A stretch of 64,000 bases of DNA from an uncultured Pelagibacteraceae bacterium (GTDB lineage Bacteria; Pseudomonadota; Alphaproteobacteria; Pelagibacterales; Pelagibacteraceae). The translations under genes were made by a program, and so were the position numbers. Below the pieces are notes generated by a model. It saw only the letters and a program-made list of their open reading frames with translations, was not told the DNA's origin and ran no database searches. The stretch spans positions 1 to 64,000 of the forward strand of contig CABYFA010000002.1 in assembly GCA_902518155.1 (NCBI GenBank), read 5' to 3'. Below, one piece after another: positions 28,268 through 36,887 of the stretch. The stretch's first letter is position 1. Each line of letters starts with the position of its first letter.

Positions 28268-28358
28268 TTTACAAAATTTACAAAATCTACAAAAAAGGAT
28301 AAAAAGCTTGTAAATCAAAGAAAATAATTGTAAATATAAATTTACAAAATTTACAAAT
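28268..28358. promoter_or_regulatory. TTTACAAAA repeat operator between aceA and ramB-like gene
   Basis: The divergent spacer contains three tandem 9-mers (TTTACAAAA, TTTACAAAA, TCTACAAAA at 28268-28294). Two inverse TTGTAAAT copies follow (28309-28316 and 28329-28336), then two more direct copies (28341-28358) just 7 bp before the regulator ATG. Actinobacterial RamB binds similar TTTGCAAA-type sites. These are probably the binding sites through which the adjacent regulator controls both aceA and itself. Confidence 0.65.
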
Positions 28359-28365
28359 AGAAAAT

Positions 28366-29796
28366 ATGAGTCAAAATGATTTAAAGATAGGACCAAAAAT
28401 CAAGGCTTTTAGACGTCAACTGGGTCTTCAAGCTAATAAACTTGCGCAAGAAATAAACATTTCACCTAGTTATTTAAATTTAATCGAGGGGGGAAAAAGA
28501 AAAATTGATGGGGATCTACTTTTAAAAATTTGCGAAAAGTTAAATATTGAACTTTCTCAATTAACATCAAAAGATGATGTAAATTTAGAAAATACTTTAT
28601 CAGAAATTTTAGATGATAAATTATTTGAGGATCTTGATATTTTAGGGCCAGAGGTCAAAGATCTTGTAGGAACTAATCCAAAAATTGGAAAAGCAATTGT
28701 AAGATTAGGAGATATTTTAAAAAAAAAAGATCATGAATTAGTAAATAAGATTGAAAAAATTTCTGGAAAAATTGTTGATAATAGAAAGAACTCATTTCCA
28801 GGTGAAGTTATTTCTGACTTTCTTCAAGAAAATAAAAATTATTTTCCAAAATTAGAGGATTTTGCCAATAAAGTTTTTGAAAAAGTTCAAAAAAATAATC
28901 GTACAAGATATGTTGCTCTTTGTGATCATTTAAAATCTGAATATAACATTATTGTCAAAGATGTTATTCCAGAGGAAAATAAACCTTTTTCTAAAATTTT
29001 TAACAAGAATAAAAAAGAACTTCTGTTAAGTGATTATAGTTCCCTTGAAACAAAAAAACTTCATGCAGCTGCACAAATTGCACAGGAGGGGGCAATAAAA
29101 GAAATTGAGGATTATTTAAATAAATTTACTTTTCCATCAGAAGAGTCTAAAAAATTAACTAAAATTGCTTTGCTTAATTATTGTGGTGCTGCAATATTAA
29201 TGCCTTACAAACTTTTTCATTCAGAGTGTAAAAAACTTAAATACGATCTTGAATTATTACAAAATACTTTCGCAACATCTTTTGAACAAGTAGCTCATAG
29301 AGTAACCTGTTTGCAAGATCCAAAACTACCTGGAATTCCATTTCATTTTTTAAGGGTAGATATGGCTGGAAATATTTCTAAAAGATTTTCTTTGTCTGGA
29401 ATTGAAATTCCAAGATATGGAGGTGCGTGTCCAAGATGGAATGTTTATTCTGCATTTACAAGACCTGGAGTTATTCAAAGTGCTGTAAGTAAAATGACCA
29501 ACGGAGAAAAATATGTTTGTATTGCACGAACTGTTGAAAAAGGGATTGGAAGATTTGGTAAAGCAAAAAGTATTTTGTCTATCGGGTTAGGTTGTGAAGC
29601 AAAATATGCTAAAGATTTTGTATACACTGAAAATGTTAACTTGACTGAAAAGTCATCAGAAATTCCAATAGGTGTGTCATGTAGAACCTGCGATAGATTA
29701 GATTGTTCTCAAAGAGCTTTTCCTCCTTTACATAAAAAATTTGATGTCGACATAAATCTGAGAGGCGTTTCGGTTTATGTAGGTGATAAAAATTAA
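28366..29796 (+). CDS. ramB: RamB/ScfR-type XRE-family regulator
   Basis: A 476-aa transcription regulator. An N-terminal XRE helix-turn-helix (IKAFRRQLGLQANKLAQEI, ISPSYLNLIEGGKRKI, residues about 10-65) is followed by an ImmA/IrrE-like DUF955 region (LHAAAQIAQEGAI). The C terminus is of DUF2083 type with the cysteine pattern SCRTCDRLDCSQRAFPP. This architecture is that of short-chain fatty acyl-CoA responsive regulators (ScfR, RamB, PrpC-operon regulators). It is divergent from aceA and probably senses acetyl- or propionyl-CoA status. Confidence 0.87.
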   Translation: MSQNDLKIGPKIKAFRRQLGLQANKLAQEINISPSYLNLIEGGKRKIDGDLLLKICEKLNIELSQLTSKDDVNLENTLSEILDDKLFEDLDILGPEVKDLVGTNPKIGKAIVRLGDILKKKDHELVNKIEKISGKIVDNRKNSFPGEVISDFLQENKNYFPKLEDFANKVFEKVQKNNRTRYVALCDHLKSEYNIIVKDVIPEENKPFSKIFNKNKKELLLSDYSSLETKKLHAAAQIAQEGAIKEIEDYLNKFTFPSEESKKLTKIALLNYCGAAILMPYKLFHSECKKLKYDLELLQNTFATSFEQVAHRVTCLQDPKLPGIPFHFLRVDMAGNISKRFSLSGIEIPRYGGACPRWNVYSAFTRPGVIQSAVSKMTNGEKYVCIARTVEKGIGRFGKAKSILSIGLGCEAKYAKDFVYTENVNLTEKSSEIPIGVSCRTCDRLDCSQRAFPPLHKKFDVDINLRGVSVYVGDKN

Positions 29797-29803
29797 AAAA
29801 AAT

Positions 29804-29968
29804 ATGCTTAAATTTATAATTCCTGCGGTCATATTCTTTTTAATTGTTCTTTTTTGGGAAAAGATCAATGAGAAAATTTACCAAAAATTTAAGGTTAAAA
29901 TTAATTTAGTTATTTTAACTGCAGCTTTATTATTTGTCTTAGCAGTACTGATTTTGTTATACTTTTAG
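29804..29968 (+). CDS. small two-helix membrane protein
   Basis: A 54-aa protein with two hydrophobic segments (FIIPAVIFFLIVLFW and LVILTAALLFVLAVLILLYF) separated by a charged loop. The listed GTG start overlaps the regulator gene; the ATG at 29804, just after its stop, is the likelier start. No family recognised. It ends 2 bp before the TPR gene, so all three plus-strand genes probably form one transcript. Confidence 0.6.
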   Translation: MLKFIIPAVIFFLIVLFWEKINEKIYQKFKVKINLVILTAALLFVLAVLILLYF

Positions 29969-29970
29969 TT

Positions 29971-30522
29971 ATGATGAAAAAAATTTTTATTGTTTTTTTA
30001 ATTGTTTTTTCATATTTAAATAATTCAATTGCAGATGAAAGAATTAAAAAACTAAATCAATTGTTTGATGATTTAAAAACTCAAAATTACTCAGTCGCAT
30101 ATAAAGTTGAACAAGAAATTTGGCAAATATGGAGCACACATCCGAATGATGAAAATTTGACAATGTTATTGAATAAAGGATCAAGTTTAGTAAATGAGTC
30201 AAAGTATAATCAAGCAATAGATATATTTTCTAAAGCTATTAATTTGGATCCATTATGGGCTGAGGCATGGAATAAACGTGCAACTGTATTCTATTTATCT
30301 GGTAATTTTGAAAAGTCGCAAAAAGATATTGATAAAGTTTTAGAATTAGAAAAAAGGCATTTCGGCGCTCTTGCTGGACAAGGTTTAGTTAATATCCAGT
30401 TAAAAAATTACGATAAAGCAATTGATAGTTACAAAAGAGCTCAGGAAATATATCCATCTATGAAATCACCAGACATCATGATTGAACAAATTAAAAAATT
30501 AATAAAGGACCAAACAATTTAA
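29971..30522 (+). CDS. exported TPR-repeat protein
   Basis: A 183-aa protein with an N-terminal signal peptide (KKIFIVFLIVFSYLNNSIA, cleavage after about residue 21). About three tetratricopeptide repeats follow between residues 65 and 165 (KYNQAIDIFSKAINLDPLWA, GNFEKSQKDIDKVLELEKRH, KNYDKAIDSYKRAQEIYPSM). It probably acts as a periplasmic protein-interaction module; partner unknown. It is the last gene before the accessory region begins. Confidence 0.82.
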   Translation: MMKKIFIVFLIVFSYLNNSIADERIKKLNQLFDDLKTQNYSVAYKVEQEIWQIWSTHPNDENLTMLLNKGSSLVNESKYNQAIDIFSKAINLDPLWAEAWNKRATVFYLSGNFEKSQKDIDKVLELEKRHFGALAGQGLVNIQLKNYDKAIDSYKRAQEIYPSMKSPDIMIEQIKKLIKDQTI

Positions 30523-30558
30523 ATATCTTATTTTTTAATTTAAAAACTTTATTCATCA

Positions 30559-31041
30559 TTAATTATTTTTAAAAGTTTCATAATAATATTTTTTCTGTCT
30601 TTTCCTTTTATTAGTTAATTGCTGGTCATTTAAATCTTTATAAATCTTTTTATAAAAAATTTTTTTTTCAAATGAATTCATATTATTCAAATAATTAAAA
30701 TTCCTGTCAATATCGCATTCAGAGCAATTACTTCTTTTTTTATTTTTCCATCCATGAATATCATTAGGGAACTCATTTAATGTTTTAAGCTTCTTACAAA
30801 TAGAACACTGAAGTTTATTATTTTTGAACTTTTTACGATATACTGACTTTTTAAAAATAAGACCCTTACGTTCGGTTTCTTTTCTAGTTAATATTTTTAT
30901 ACTATTCTTTTTTTCTTCACCTCTAAAATCTTTCTTTGTCCAAGTAGGATGTTTGTCAATTATTTTTTGAATTTCCTCATTACTTCTTAATATCCACTGG
31001 TTATGACCCTCAGGATTTCTATTGTAGTTTTTATTTTTCAC
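30559..31041 (-). CDS. basic zinc-ribbon protein, HNH-like, unknown function
   Basis: A 160-aa, very Lys/Asn-rich protein. Two CxxC pairs (LQCSICKKL and RSNCSECDIDRN, residues about 98-124) form a likely zinc site, with KTLNEFPNDIHGW between them. This resembles the zinc-binding front of phage HNH endonucleases, but no clear catalytic His-Asn pair follows, so a nuclease call is not made. It is the last gene of the minus-strand operon and lies 12 bp after rmuC. Confidence 0.6.
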   Translation of the reverse strand: MKNKNYNRNPEGHNQWILRSNEEIQKIIDKHPTWTKKDFRGEEKKNSIKILTRKETERKGLIFKKSVYRKKFKNNKLQCSICKKLKTLNEFPNDIHGWKNKKRSNCSECDIDRNFNYLNNMNSFEKKIFYKKIYKDLNDQQLTNKRKRQKKYYYETFKNN

Positions 31042-31053
31042 AATGATCTTAAT

Positions 31054-32085
31054 CTAATTTTTACTTTCGTTTATGTTATCGAGTTCTTCTTTTATTCTTT
31101 GCAAATTAGTTTTCATTTTTTCAGCTGTAGATGTTACAGCTTGTGCATCGGTGTAAGATTTTTTAAGATTATTTTCGTGTTTTAAAGTTGTTTCGTTAAG
31201 TTGATCTATTGAATTTGTTAGAGCCTCAAGATGTTTTACAAACATTTTTGCTTTCTGATCTCCCTCGATTTGATTAAAACCTAAAAGAATTGCACTACAA
31301 TAGGCCGCAAAAGTTGATGGACCCATAAAAGTAACATTTGTTGCATCTTGAACTTTAGAAATCCATAGTTCCTTCTCTTCGTTCACATGAGTTGTCACCT
31401 CATGATAAAGACTTTCGCTTGGAATATAAACACACGCAAAACCCCCACTAATAGCACTATCAACATATTTTTTATTTACCTCTTTAGCTTTATCTCGGTA
31501 GTCATTAATTATTTTTTTGAATAAATCATCTTTTTCTTTTTTAAGTCTTTGTAATTCAATTTCATCTGCAGTTTCTACTTTTCTTAATTCTAAAAGTTTC
31601 TCGTAAGATGTTTTAGGCCAATGAGCATCAACAGGTAAATAAAGCCCTGTTGGGTGCTTAATTGCAAATTCAACAGAAAGACTTTTACCATCTTTTTTAA
31701 CGGTTAAATTCTTTACCCATTGTTTTTCATAAACTAAGCCGGAATTTTTGAATAAATTTTCTAATAATAGTTCACCAGTTTTTCCAAATTGTTTGCTACC
31801 AGTAAGACTATCTACTAATTTTTGATGAGCTTTTAAAATTTGATCTGATTTAGTCTCAAGTATACCTTTGTTTGTGCCAGCAGATGTAGAGATATTTGTT
31901 AAGGTGGTTGTAAGATCTGTTTTTACTTGATCAATCTTTGTTTGAATATCACTTATTATATCTGTTTTAAATCCCTCATGATCTGATTTATTATAAACAT
32001 CTCCGTCATTTTTCTTTTTTAAATATAAAAAGATAATTAAAATTATTAATATGACGATTAATGTAGTATTTATATAACTAATCAT
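31054..32085 (-). CDS. rmuC: RmuC-family DNA recombination protein
   Basis: A 343-aa protein with one N-terminal membrane helix (INTTLIVILIILIIFLYL), a coiled-coil stretch, and the RmuC core: VEFAIKHPTGLYLPVDAHWP, GGFACVYIPSESLYHEV and TFMGPSTFAAYCSAILLGF. The fold is related to PD-(D/E)XK nucleases (restriction-like). In E. coli RmuC limits recombination at inverted repeats and may cut or process DNA. Unusually, it is in an operon with a Cas4-like nuclease. Length is shorter than in E. coli (475 aa). Confidence 0.88.
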   Translation of the reverse strand: MISYINTTLIVILIILIIFLYLKKKNDGDVYNKSDHEGFKTDIISDIQTKIDQVKTDLTTTLTNISTSAGTNKGILETKSDQILKAHQKLVDSLTGSKQFGKTGELLLENLFKNSGLVYEKQWVKNLTVKKDGKSLSVEFAIKHPTGLYLPVDAHWPKTSYEKLLELRKVETADEIELQRLKKEKDDLFKKIINDYRDKAKEVNKKYVDSAISGGFACVYIPSESLYHEVTTHVNEEKELWISKVQDATNVTFMGPSTFAAYCSAILLGFNQIEGDQKAKMFVKHLEALTNSIDQLNETTLKHENNLKKSYTDAQAVTSTAEKMKTNLQRIKEELDNINESKN

Positions 32086-32104
32086 AATTCTAAGACTCTT
32101 TATT

Positions 32105-32863
32105 TTAAATATTATCTTTTGTTTGATTTTTTTCTATATTTAATCTTATGGAGTCTCCTAATTTTTTCTTCTCATTATACCATCTACAATTATCACAATC
32201 TTTTCCTGGACTGGGGTATTTATCTGAATCTAAACAAGCTTTTAAATCAACTAAAGTATTTTCAATATAATCTGTCTTTAATTTATAAGACAACAATGTT
32301 GTTTTAAAATTTACTTTTTTATCAAATGTTTTTTGTTCCCCATCGGTAGCATTACAGATTAGCCAATATCCAGTATCATGAACTTTAAAATCATTTAGTT
32401 TTAAAAGGTATGCATAAAAATCTAGCTGTCTCAGATAACTTTTATGATAGTGTTTTTTTGATGTGGTGTAGTCCTCAAGATTCTTTGTTGAGGTAGCTTT
32501 ATAATCTAAAACAATAATTTCTTTAGTATCATTATTTAACCACAAATCATCTAAAGCACCATAAATTTCTATACCAGTTTTTTTTGATATAGCTCTAACG
32601 CCACTTCGGTTATATCGATATTTTTTTAAAGTTTCAGGGCTAAGGCCATTGTAAGGAACAAAGTTTAATTTGTATTCTTTAAATATTGCATGGGGTTCAC
32701 CTTTAGCACGTAATTTATCAAACTCTTCTTTTAATAGATTATCAACTCTCATATTGATATTAAAACGAGGAGTACTAGGAGGATCAATGTTATGCTTTTC
32801 TTTAAGATAAAAGCACAAAGGACATTTTATAAAGTTATCCCATTTAGATCTACTTATTTCCAT
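32105..32863 (-). CDS. PD-(D/E)XK nuclease, Cas4/AddB-like with Cys cluster
   Basis: A 252-aa exonuclease-type protein. The core shows GALDDLWLNN and IVLDYKATS (about residue 121), giving the D...(D/E)XK pattern. N-terminal WDNFIKCPLCFYL and C-terminal PGKDCDNCRWY supply cysteines as in Fe-S-containing Cas4/AddB/PDDEXK_1 nucleases, which trim DNA 5' ends. Such genes are common in phages and defence loci. Its start overlaps the 99-aa gene by 14 bp and rmuC follows after 19 bp. Confidence 0.8.
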   Translation of the reverse strand: MEISRSKWDNFIKCPLCFYLKEKHNIDPPSTPRFNINMRVDNLLKEEFDKLRAKGEPHAIFKEYKLNFVPYNGLSPETLKKYRYNRSGVRAISKKTGIEIYGALDDLWLNNDTKEIIVLDYKATSTKNLEDYTTSKKHYHKSYLRQLDFYAYLLKLNDFKVHDTGYWLICNATDGEQKTFDKKVNFKTTLLSYKLKTDYIENTLVDLKACLDSDKYPSPGKDCDNCRWYNEKKKLGDSIRLNIEKNQTKDNI

Positions 32864-33149
32864 AAGTTCTCCAATTTCTACTCTCTTTTATTTTTTTTGT
32901 TAAAACTTCCATCTCTATTTCATTTTTTTTGTAATCATGTCTTATTCTTAAGTACCTCGCTACTCTCAGCAGATTGTATGGTAAAAAATAGATATTTAAA
33001 ACAAATTTTAAAAAAGGTCTTGTTTTATAAAATTCTTCATCAGCTTGTTTTGTAATTTCCTTGTTAGCTAAATACATGTCAATATCATGTTTCCAGCTTT
33101 TACAGTAAGTTAGACGATCTTTAAGTTTATTTTTAAAATAGTTATTCAT
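32850..33149 (-). CDS. 99-aa protein of unknown function
   Basis: Starts MNNYFKNKLKDRLTYCKSWK. The track's longer version begins inside the previous gene; the ATG at 33149 overlaps the preceding stop (ATGA), which decides the start. It has a hydrophobic stretch (FVLNIYFLPYNLLRVARYL) that may be a weak membrane or amphipathic helix, then a basic coiled-coil-like tail (NEIEMEVLTKKIKESR). Not recognised. It overlaps the nuclease gene. Confidence 0.6.
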   Translation of the reverse strand: MNNYFKNKLKDRLTYCKSWKHDIDMYLANKEITKQADEEFYKTRPFLKFVLNIYFLPYNLLRVARYLRIRHDYKKNEIEMEVLTKKIKESRNWRTYGNK

Positions 33150-33307
33150 TTTACATACCTCGCAATTTGTTTGTAACATTGTGGTTTGACTGAAGATTTA
33201 CCAATAATTTTTACCTCACCATTTTTAAAATAATAAATCCAATAATAATGTTGGTTATTTTCTTCATCAAAAATTTCTTCAATTCTAATTTCAGTGATTT
33301 TATCCAT
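33146..33307 (-). CDS. 53-aa protein, not in ORF track
   Basis: The frame reads MDKITEIRIEEIFDEENNQH, then YYWIYYFKNGEVKIIGKSSV and ends QIARYVK. It starts in the TAATG overlap with the gene before it and ends in an ATGA overlap with the gene after it, so translational coupling argues strongly that it is real. Its beta-rich pattern looks like a compact small domain. No family recognised. Confidence 0.65.
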   Translation of the reverse strand: MDKITEIRIEEIFDEENNQHYYWIYYFKNGEVKIIGKSSVKPQCYKQIARYVK

Positions 33308-33567
33308 TAGTGATAAGTCCTTTCTTTCTTCACATACTCAAAATACAGTTTGAAGATCGCAAGTCTTACTTTTCTCATGACATTATCCCATTCTTCTTCA
33401 GAATTATTTGATAGCCAGGGAAGATCTTTTTGTTTTAACTTAAATACTTCAATGAATACTTGATCTACAGATTGTAGTAGATCATTTACATCTTTTTCGC
33501 CCTGAATAGAGATTAGATTGATAAGTTTATCGTGATTAGATAACTTTGATATTTTCTTGTTCTTCAT
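33307..33567 (-). CDS. 86-aa protein of unknown function
   Basis: First gene of the minus-strand operon. The ATG at 33567 (MKNKKISKLSNHDKLINLIS) has a strong AGGAAGG ribosome-binding site 5 nt upstream, so I prefer it to the longer track start. The protein is helical and contains DLPWLSNNSEEEWDNVMRKV and a Lys-rich end. It resembles small phage or plasmid-type proteins but is not recognised. Confidence 0.6.
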   Translation of the reverse strand: MKNKKISKLSNHDKLINLISIQGEKDVNDLLQSVDQVFIEVFKLKQKDLPWLSNNSEEEWDNVMRKVRLAIFKLYFEYVKKERTYH

Positions 33568-33760
33568 ATTTACCTTCCTGAACGTTAAGCTCAAAAAAGA
33601 TAAATCTGTCTATTTTACTGACCATATATATTTTACCATTTAGAACTTTCGTTCATAATTATTAGTTTCTAGGTAAAAGATTTATAGATTGTGTACACTT
33701 ATTCCCATTAAGCTTCAGATAAAACTAAAAGCTTTACCTCTTAAAGGGTCGGCAATGCAC

Positions 33761-33815
33761 TGAAGGCAGGAAATATACACTGGTCAATAAAGTTAATGTA
33801 TATATCTTGCCTTCA
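33761..33815 (+). repeat. 18-bp imperfect inverted repeat
   Basis: TGAAGGCAGGAAATATAC and GTATATATCTTGCCTTCA form 18-bp arms around a 19-nt loop. As plus-strand RNA there is one G-U pair and one mismatch; on the minus strand the pairing is weaker. It sits in the otherwise empty 323-bp gap between two divergent transcripts (33568-33890); I see no gene or clear promoter in the rest of that gap. Confidence 0.55.
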
Positions 33816-33890
33816 ACAAACATTCAAACCTTACCTAGATCCTATTATATACTTAAAATAGACAAATTCAACGACTAATATTTAAAGTTT

Positions 33891-34058
33891 ATGATTAATA
33901 ATTTTTTTTATTGGTGCGTTAATGTTTTAGAAATAATAGGAAATGTTACTGGTATGGGGTACGAACTTGCAAATATTGTTATATTTGTAATTTTACAACC
34001 AGCTTTAATATTATCATTCTTTTTGTTGTGGAGAAAAGAAGTTAATAAAAATAAGTAA
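33891..34058 (+). CDS. 55-aa single-helix membrane protein
   Basis: Absent from the ORF track. The frame is MINNFFYWCVNVLEIIGNVT, then GMGYELANIVIFVILQPALI and ends LLWRKEVNKNK. One long hydrophobic helix with positive residues at the C terminus makes it an inner-membrane peptide. Its TAA overlaps the ATG of the M16 peptidase (TAATG), indicating co-translation. Not recognised. Confidence 0.65.
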   Translation: MINNFFYWCVNVLEIIGNVTGMGYELANIVIFVILQPALILSFFLLWRKEVNKNK

Positions 34059-36826
34059 TGCGAAATATTATTTTTTTTCTTTTCTTATTAATCACACCAC
34101 TAAAAGCTGAAAATGTCTTTCCCTTAGACCCTGCTATCAATTATGGCAAGTTAGAAAATGGGTTAACTTATTATATTCGAGAGAACTCCACCCCAAAGGA
34201 TAAAGCTGTAATGAGATTGTTTGTAAAAACAGGTTCTGTTATGGAAGAGGAGCATCAAAGAGGATTAGCTCACTTGATAGAGCATATGGCTTTTAATGGT
34301 TCTAAAAATTTTCCAAAAAAGAAAATTGATGAATATTTATCCTCTATAGGTTTAAATTTAGGTTCACATTACAACGCTCATGCATCTTTTTTTGAAACGG
34401 TATACAAATTTGAAATTCCAACTGATGATATAAAAAACGTTGAAACTGCTATTCAAATATTAGCAGATATTGCAAAAAATTTAGATTTAACTCCTGAAGC
34501 ATTTGAAAGAGAACGTAAAATAGTTGAAGAAGAGTACCGAACTGATATTGGCGGTGATAAAAGATATTATGATGAATTAAGTAAACTTACTTTCAAAAAT
34601 TCAAGATTACTGAACCGAAAACCCATTGGTGATATAAACGTTATTAAAAATTTTAAATATGAAGATGCAATCAGTTATTATAAAAAATGGTATCAACCAG
34701 AGAGAATGGGGTTATTTGTTATTGGAGAAATTCAATCAGAGGAAATTAAAAATTTAATTCAAAAATATTTTGGTGGCTTTAAAAATACAGAAAAAACAAC
34801 TGATCCTGATTACAAAGTTCCAGATTTCAATGAAAATCTTTTTTTTTCTTACCAAGATCCTTTAGAGGAAAACATTCTATTTTCTATTTGGAATAAAGAT
34901 GATTTTAAAAAAGTTAACACCATTGAAAATTATCAACACGCAATTGTAGGAGTTCTTGCTCAAAACATTTATTATAGAAGAATTAATGAGTTAAACGAAC
35001 GTAATCAATCTGCTTTTAGGAACTCTTTCATTTATGAAGATCAAATATCTGATTTAGACATGTATTATCTATTCTCAGTAATACTTAAACAAAATTCAAT
35101 TTTACAAGGAATAGAGGATGCTCTTACTGTTGTAGAACAAATTAAGCAATATGGATTTTTAAAAAGTGAGTTTGATCTTGCTAAAAAAAGACACTTAGAT
35201 CGTTTATATCAGGCCTTAACGGAAGAAAATACTAGATCCTCAGAAGATTTTATCGATGAATATATATATCATTTTATCTATGATGAAATGATCACAGGAC
35301 TTGCAAAAGAAATTGAATATACCGAAGATATATATAGCTCTATTTCTGTAGAAGATTTAAATAATTATTTTAAAAATTATTTATCTTCGAATAATAGGTT
35401 AATTTCAATTGTTGCTCCTGATTTTATAACTGATTTACCAACTGAGGCAGATATTGATAAATTATTTAAAATAGTCAGTCAAAAAAATATAAAACCATAT
35501 AAATTTGAACTTAAAAATACAGAACTGATCAAAAAAGATTTGATTGGTTCGAAGATTGTTAAAAAGAAAAGATTTCCAAGAAGTAACATTATTAAATTAA
35601 CTTTAGAAAATGGTGCTGATATTTATTTGAAAAAAACAGATTTTCAAAAGGATGAAATTTTATTGAAAGCATTTAGCTGGGGAGGTTATTCAACTGCAAA
35701 TATTGAAAAAATTGCATCTGCAAAATATGCCGGAGATATTTTAAGTTTTGCAGATCTAGGTGAAATGTCTGTAAATGAAAAAGAAAATTTGTTTCAAGAA
35801 AATTTTGTAGATGTATTTCCAATGATTTCAGAAAGTGGGGAAGGAGTAACGGGTAAATCAAATAATAAAAATTTAGAAAATATGTTTAAGATGCTTTATC
35901 TAAATTTTACTGATTTAAGAATTAAACAAAATCATGTTGATAGATTTATAGAGAAAAATATAAATCAATATATCATCGATAAAGAAAATCCAAAACATGA
36001 GTCTAATGTAGATTATCGAAAAAAACTTTATCAAGATCATCCAAGGACGATGTATCCAACGGATGAGTTTTTTCAGCAAATCATTTTAGAGGATGTGCAG
36101 AATTTTTATAAAGACCGATTTATTGACGGAGGTAGTTTTGATTTTGCAATTGTAGGTGATTTTGAATTTAAAACGATTGAACCTTTAATTGAAAAATATA
36201 TTGGTAGTTTGTCTGATTTAAAAAGAGACGACCCTTATATTGATCATGGTATTCGTTACACACAAAAAAGAGAATACAATGAGTATAAAGAAGAGGATGC
36301 AAAAAAAGCAAATATTCTCAGAGTTTATTATAAAGATTATAATTATTCTTACAGAGATAAAGCGAAATTATATTTATTAATGTCTATATTAGATGAAATG
36401 CTTTTTGATAAAGTTAGAGAAGAAGACAATCTTGTTTATTCTATCTCTTCAGCAAAGTATTTTGATGAAAAAATACCAGAGGAATTAACTAGTTTTTATA
36501 TTTACTATACTGGAGACCCTAACAATGTAGAGACCATTAATAATCGTGTAGATGAATTAATAAAAACTATCAAAAACAAAGAATTTGATGATCAAATTTA
36601 TAAAGATCAAAAAGTTGCATTAAAGAAAGACTTTGAAGCAAACTTAAAAACAAATGATTTTTGGTTAAGCTCTATTCTAAACGCTGCAAAATATAATCAA
36701 AATATAGAACAACTTACTTATCTTAACACAATTGTGGATAGTATTACTTTAAATGAAATTGCAAAGTTGGCTAAAAAACTTTTTGATGATCAATATTTTG
36801 AAAGTGTGAGTTATTTAAGTGAATAA
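34058..36826 (+). CDS. M16-family zinc peptidase, exported
   Basis: A 922-aa insulinase/pitrilysin-like peptidase with an N-terminal signal peptide (IIFFLFLLITPLKA). The inverted zinc motif HLIEH is at residues 72-76 and the distal Glu lies in RKIVEEEYR. It has the usual four-domain length for periplasmic PqqL-like enzymes, with a second, inactive-looking repeat (EDNLVYSISSAKYFDE). It likely degrades peptides in the periplasm. It is preceded by a coupled 55-aa membrane protein and followed by a tRNA-Leu remnant. Confidence 0.9.
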   Translation: MRNIIFFLFLLITPLKAENVFPLDPAINYGKLENGLTYYIRENSTPKDKAVMRLFVKTGSVMEEEHQRGLAHLIEHMAFNGSKNFPKKKIDEYLSSIGLNLGSHYNAHASFFETVYKFEIPTDDIKNVETAIQILADIAKNLDLTPEAFERERKIVEEEYRTDIGGDKRYYDELSKLTFKNSRLLNRKPIGDINVIKNFKYEDAISYYKKWYQPERMGLFVIGEIQSEEIKNLIQKYFGGFKNTEKTTDPDYKVPDFNENLFFSYQDPLEENILFSIWNKDDFKKVNTIENYQHAIVGVLAQNIYYRRINELNERNQSAFRNSFIYEDQISDLDMYYLFSVILKQNSILQGIEDALTVVEQIKQYGFLKSEFDLAKKRHLDRLYQALTEENTRSSEDFIDEYIYHFIYDEMITGLAKEIEYTEDIYSSISVEDLNNYFKNYLSSNNRLISIVAPDFITDLPTEADIDKLFKIVSQKNIKPYKFELKNTELIKKDLIGSKIVKKKRFPRSNIIKLTLENGADIYLKKTDFQKDEILLKAFSWGGYSTANIEKIASAKYAGDILSFADLGEMSVNEKENLFQENFVDVFPMISESGEGVTGKSNNKNLENMFKMLYLNFTDLRIKQNHVDRFIEKNINQYIIDKENPKHESNVDYRKKLYQDHPRTMYPTDEFFQQIILEDVQNFYKDRFIDGGSFDFAIVGDFEFKTIEPLIEKYIGSLSDLKRDDPYIDHGIRYTQKREYNEYKEEDAKKANILRVYYKDYNYSYRDKAKLYLLMSILDEMLFDKVREEDNLVYSISSAKYFDEKIPEELTSFYIYYTGDPNNVETINNRVDELIKTIKNKEFDDQIYKDQKVALKKDFEANLKTNDFWLSSILNAAKYNQNIEQLTYLNTIVDSITLNEIAKLAKKLFDDQYFESVSYLSE

Positions 36827-36847
36827 ATACTCATAAAATTCATTAAT

Positions 36848-36887
36848 GCCCTCGTGGTGAAATTGGTAGACACAAAGGACTTAAAAG
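36848..36887 (+). pseudogene. truncated tRNA-Leu(UAA), 5' half only
   Basis: GCCCTCGTGGTGAAATTGGT followed by AGACACAAAGGACTTAAAA matches the acceptor strand, D-arm and anticodon arm of tRNA-Leu with a UAA anticodon. After the anticodon loop the expected TCCTTT, variable arm, T-arm and acceptor 3' strand are missing. Only GCTGAGGG, which can pair with the acceptor, follows. It cannot make a normal tRNA and is probably the scar of an integration or deletion. Confidence 0.75.

Noticed and set aside
28268-28294. Tandem 9-mers as a CRISPR or minisatellite
   Set aside because: Units are too short and have no spacers; divergent promoter context and inverse copies fit an operator better.
33568-33890. 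Possible CRISPR or repeat array in the divergent gap
   Set aside because: Only one inverted repeat is present; there are no regularly spaced direct repeats.
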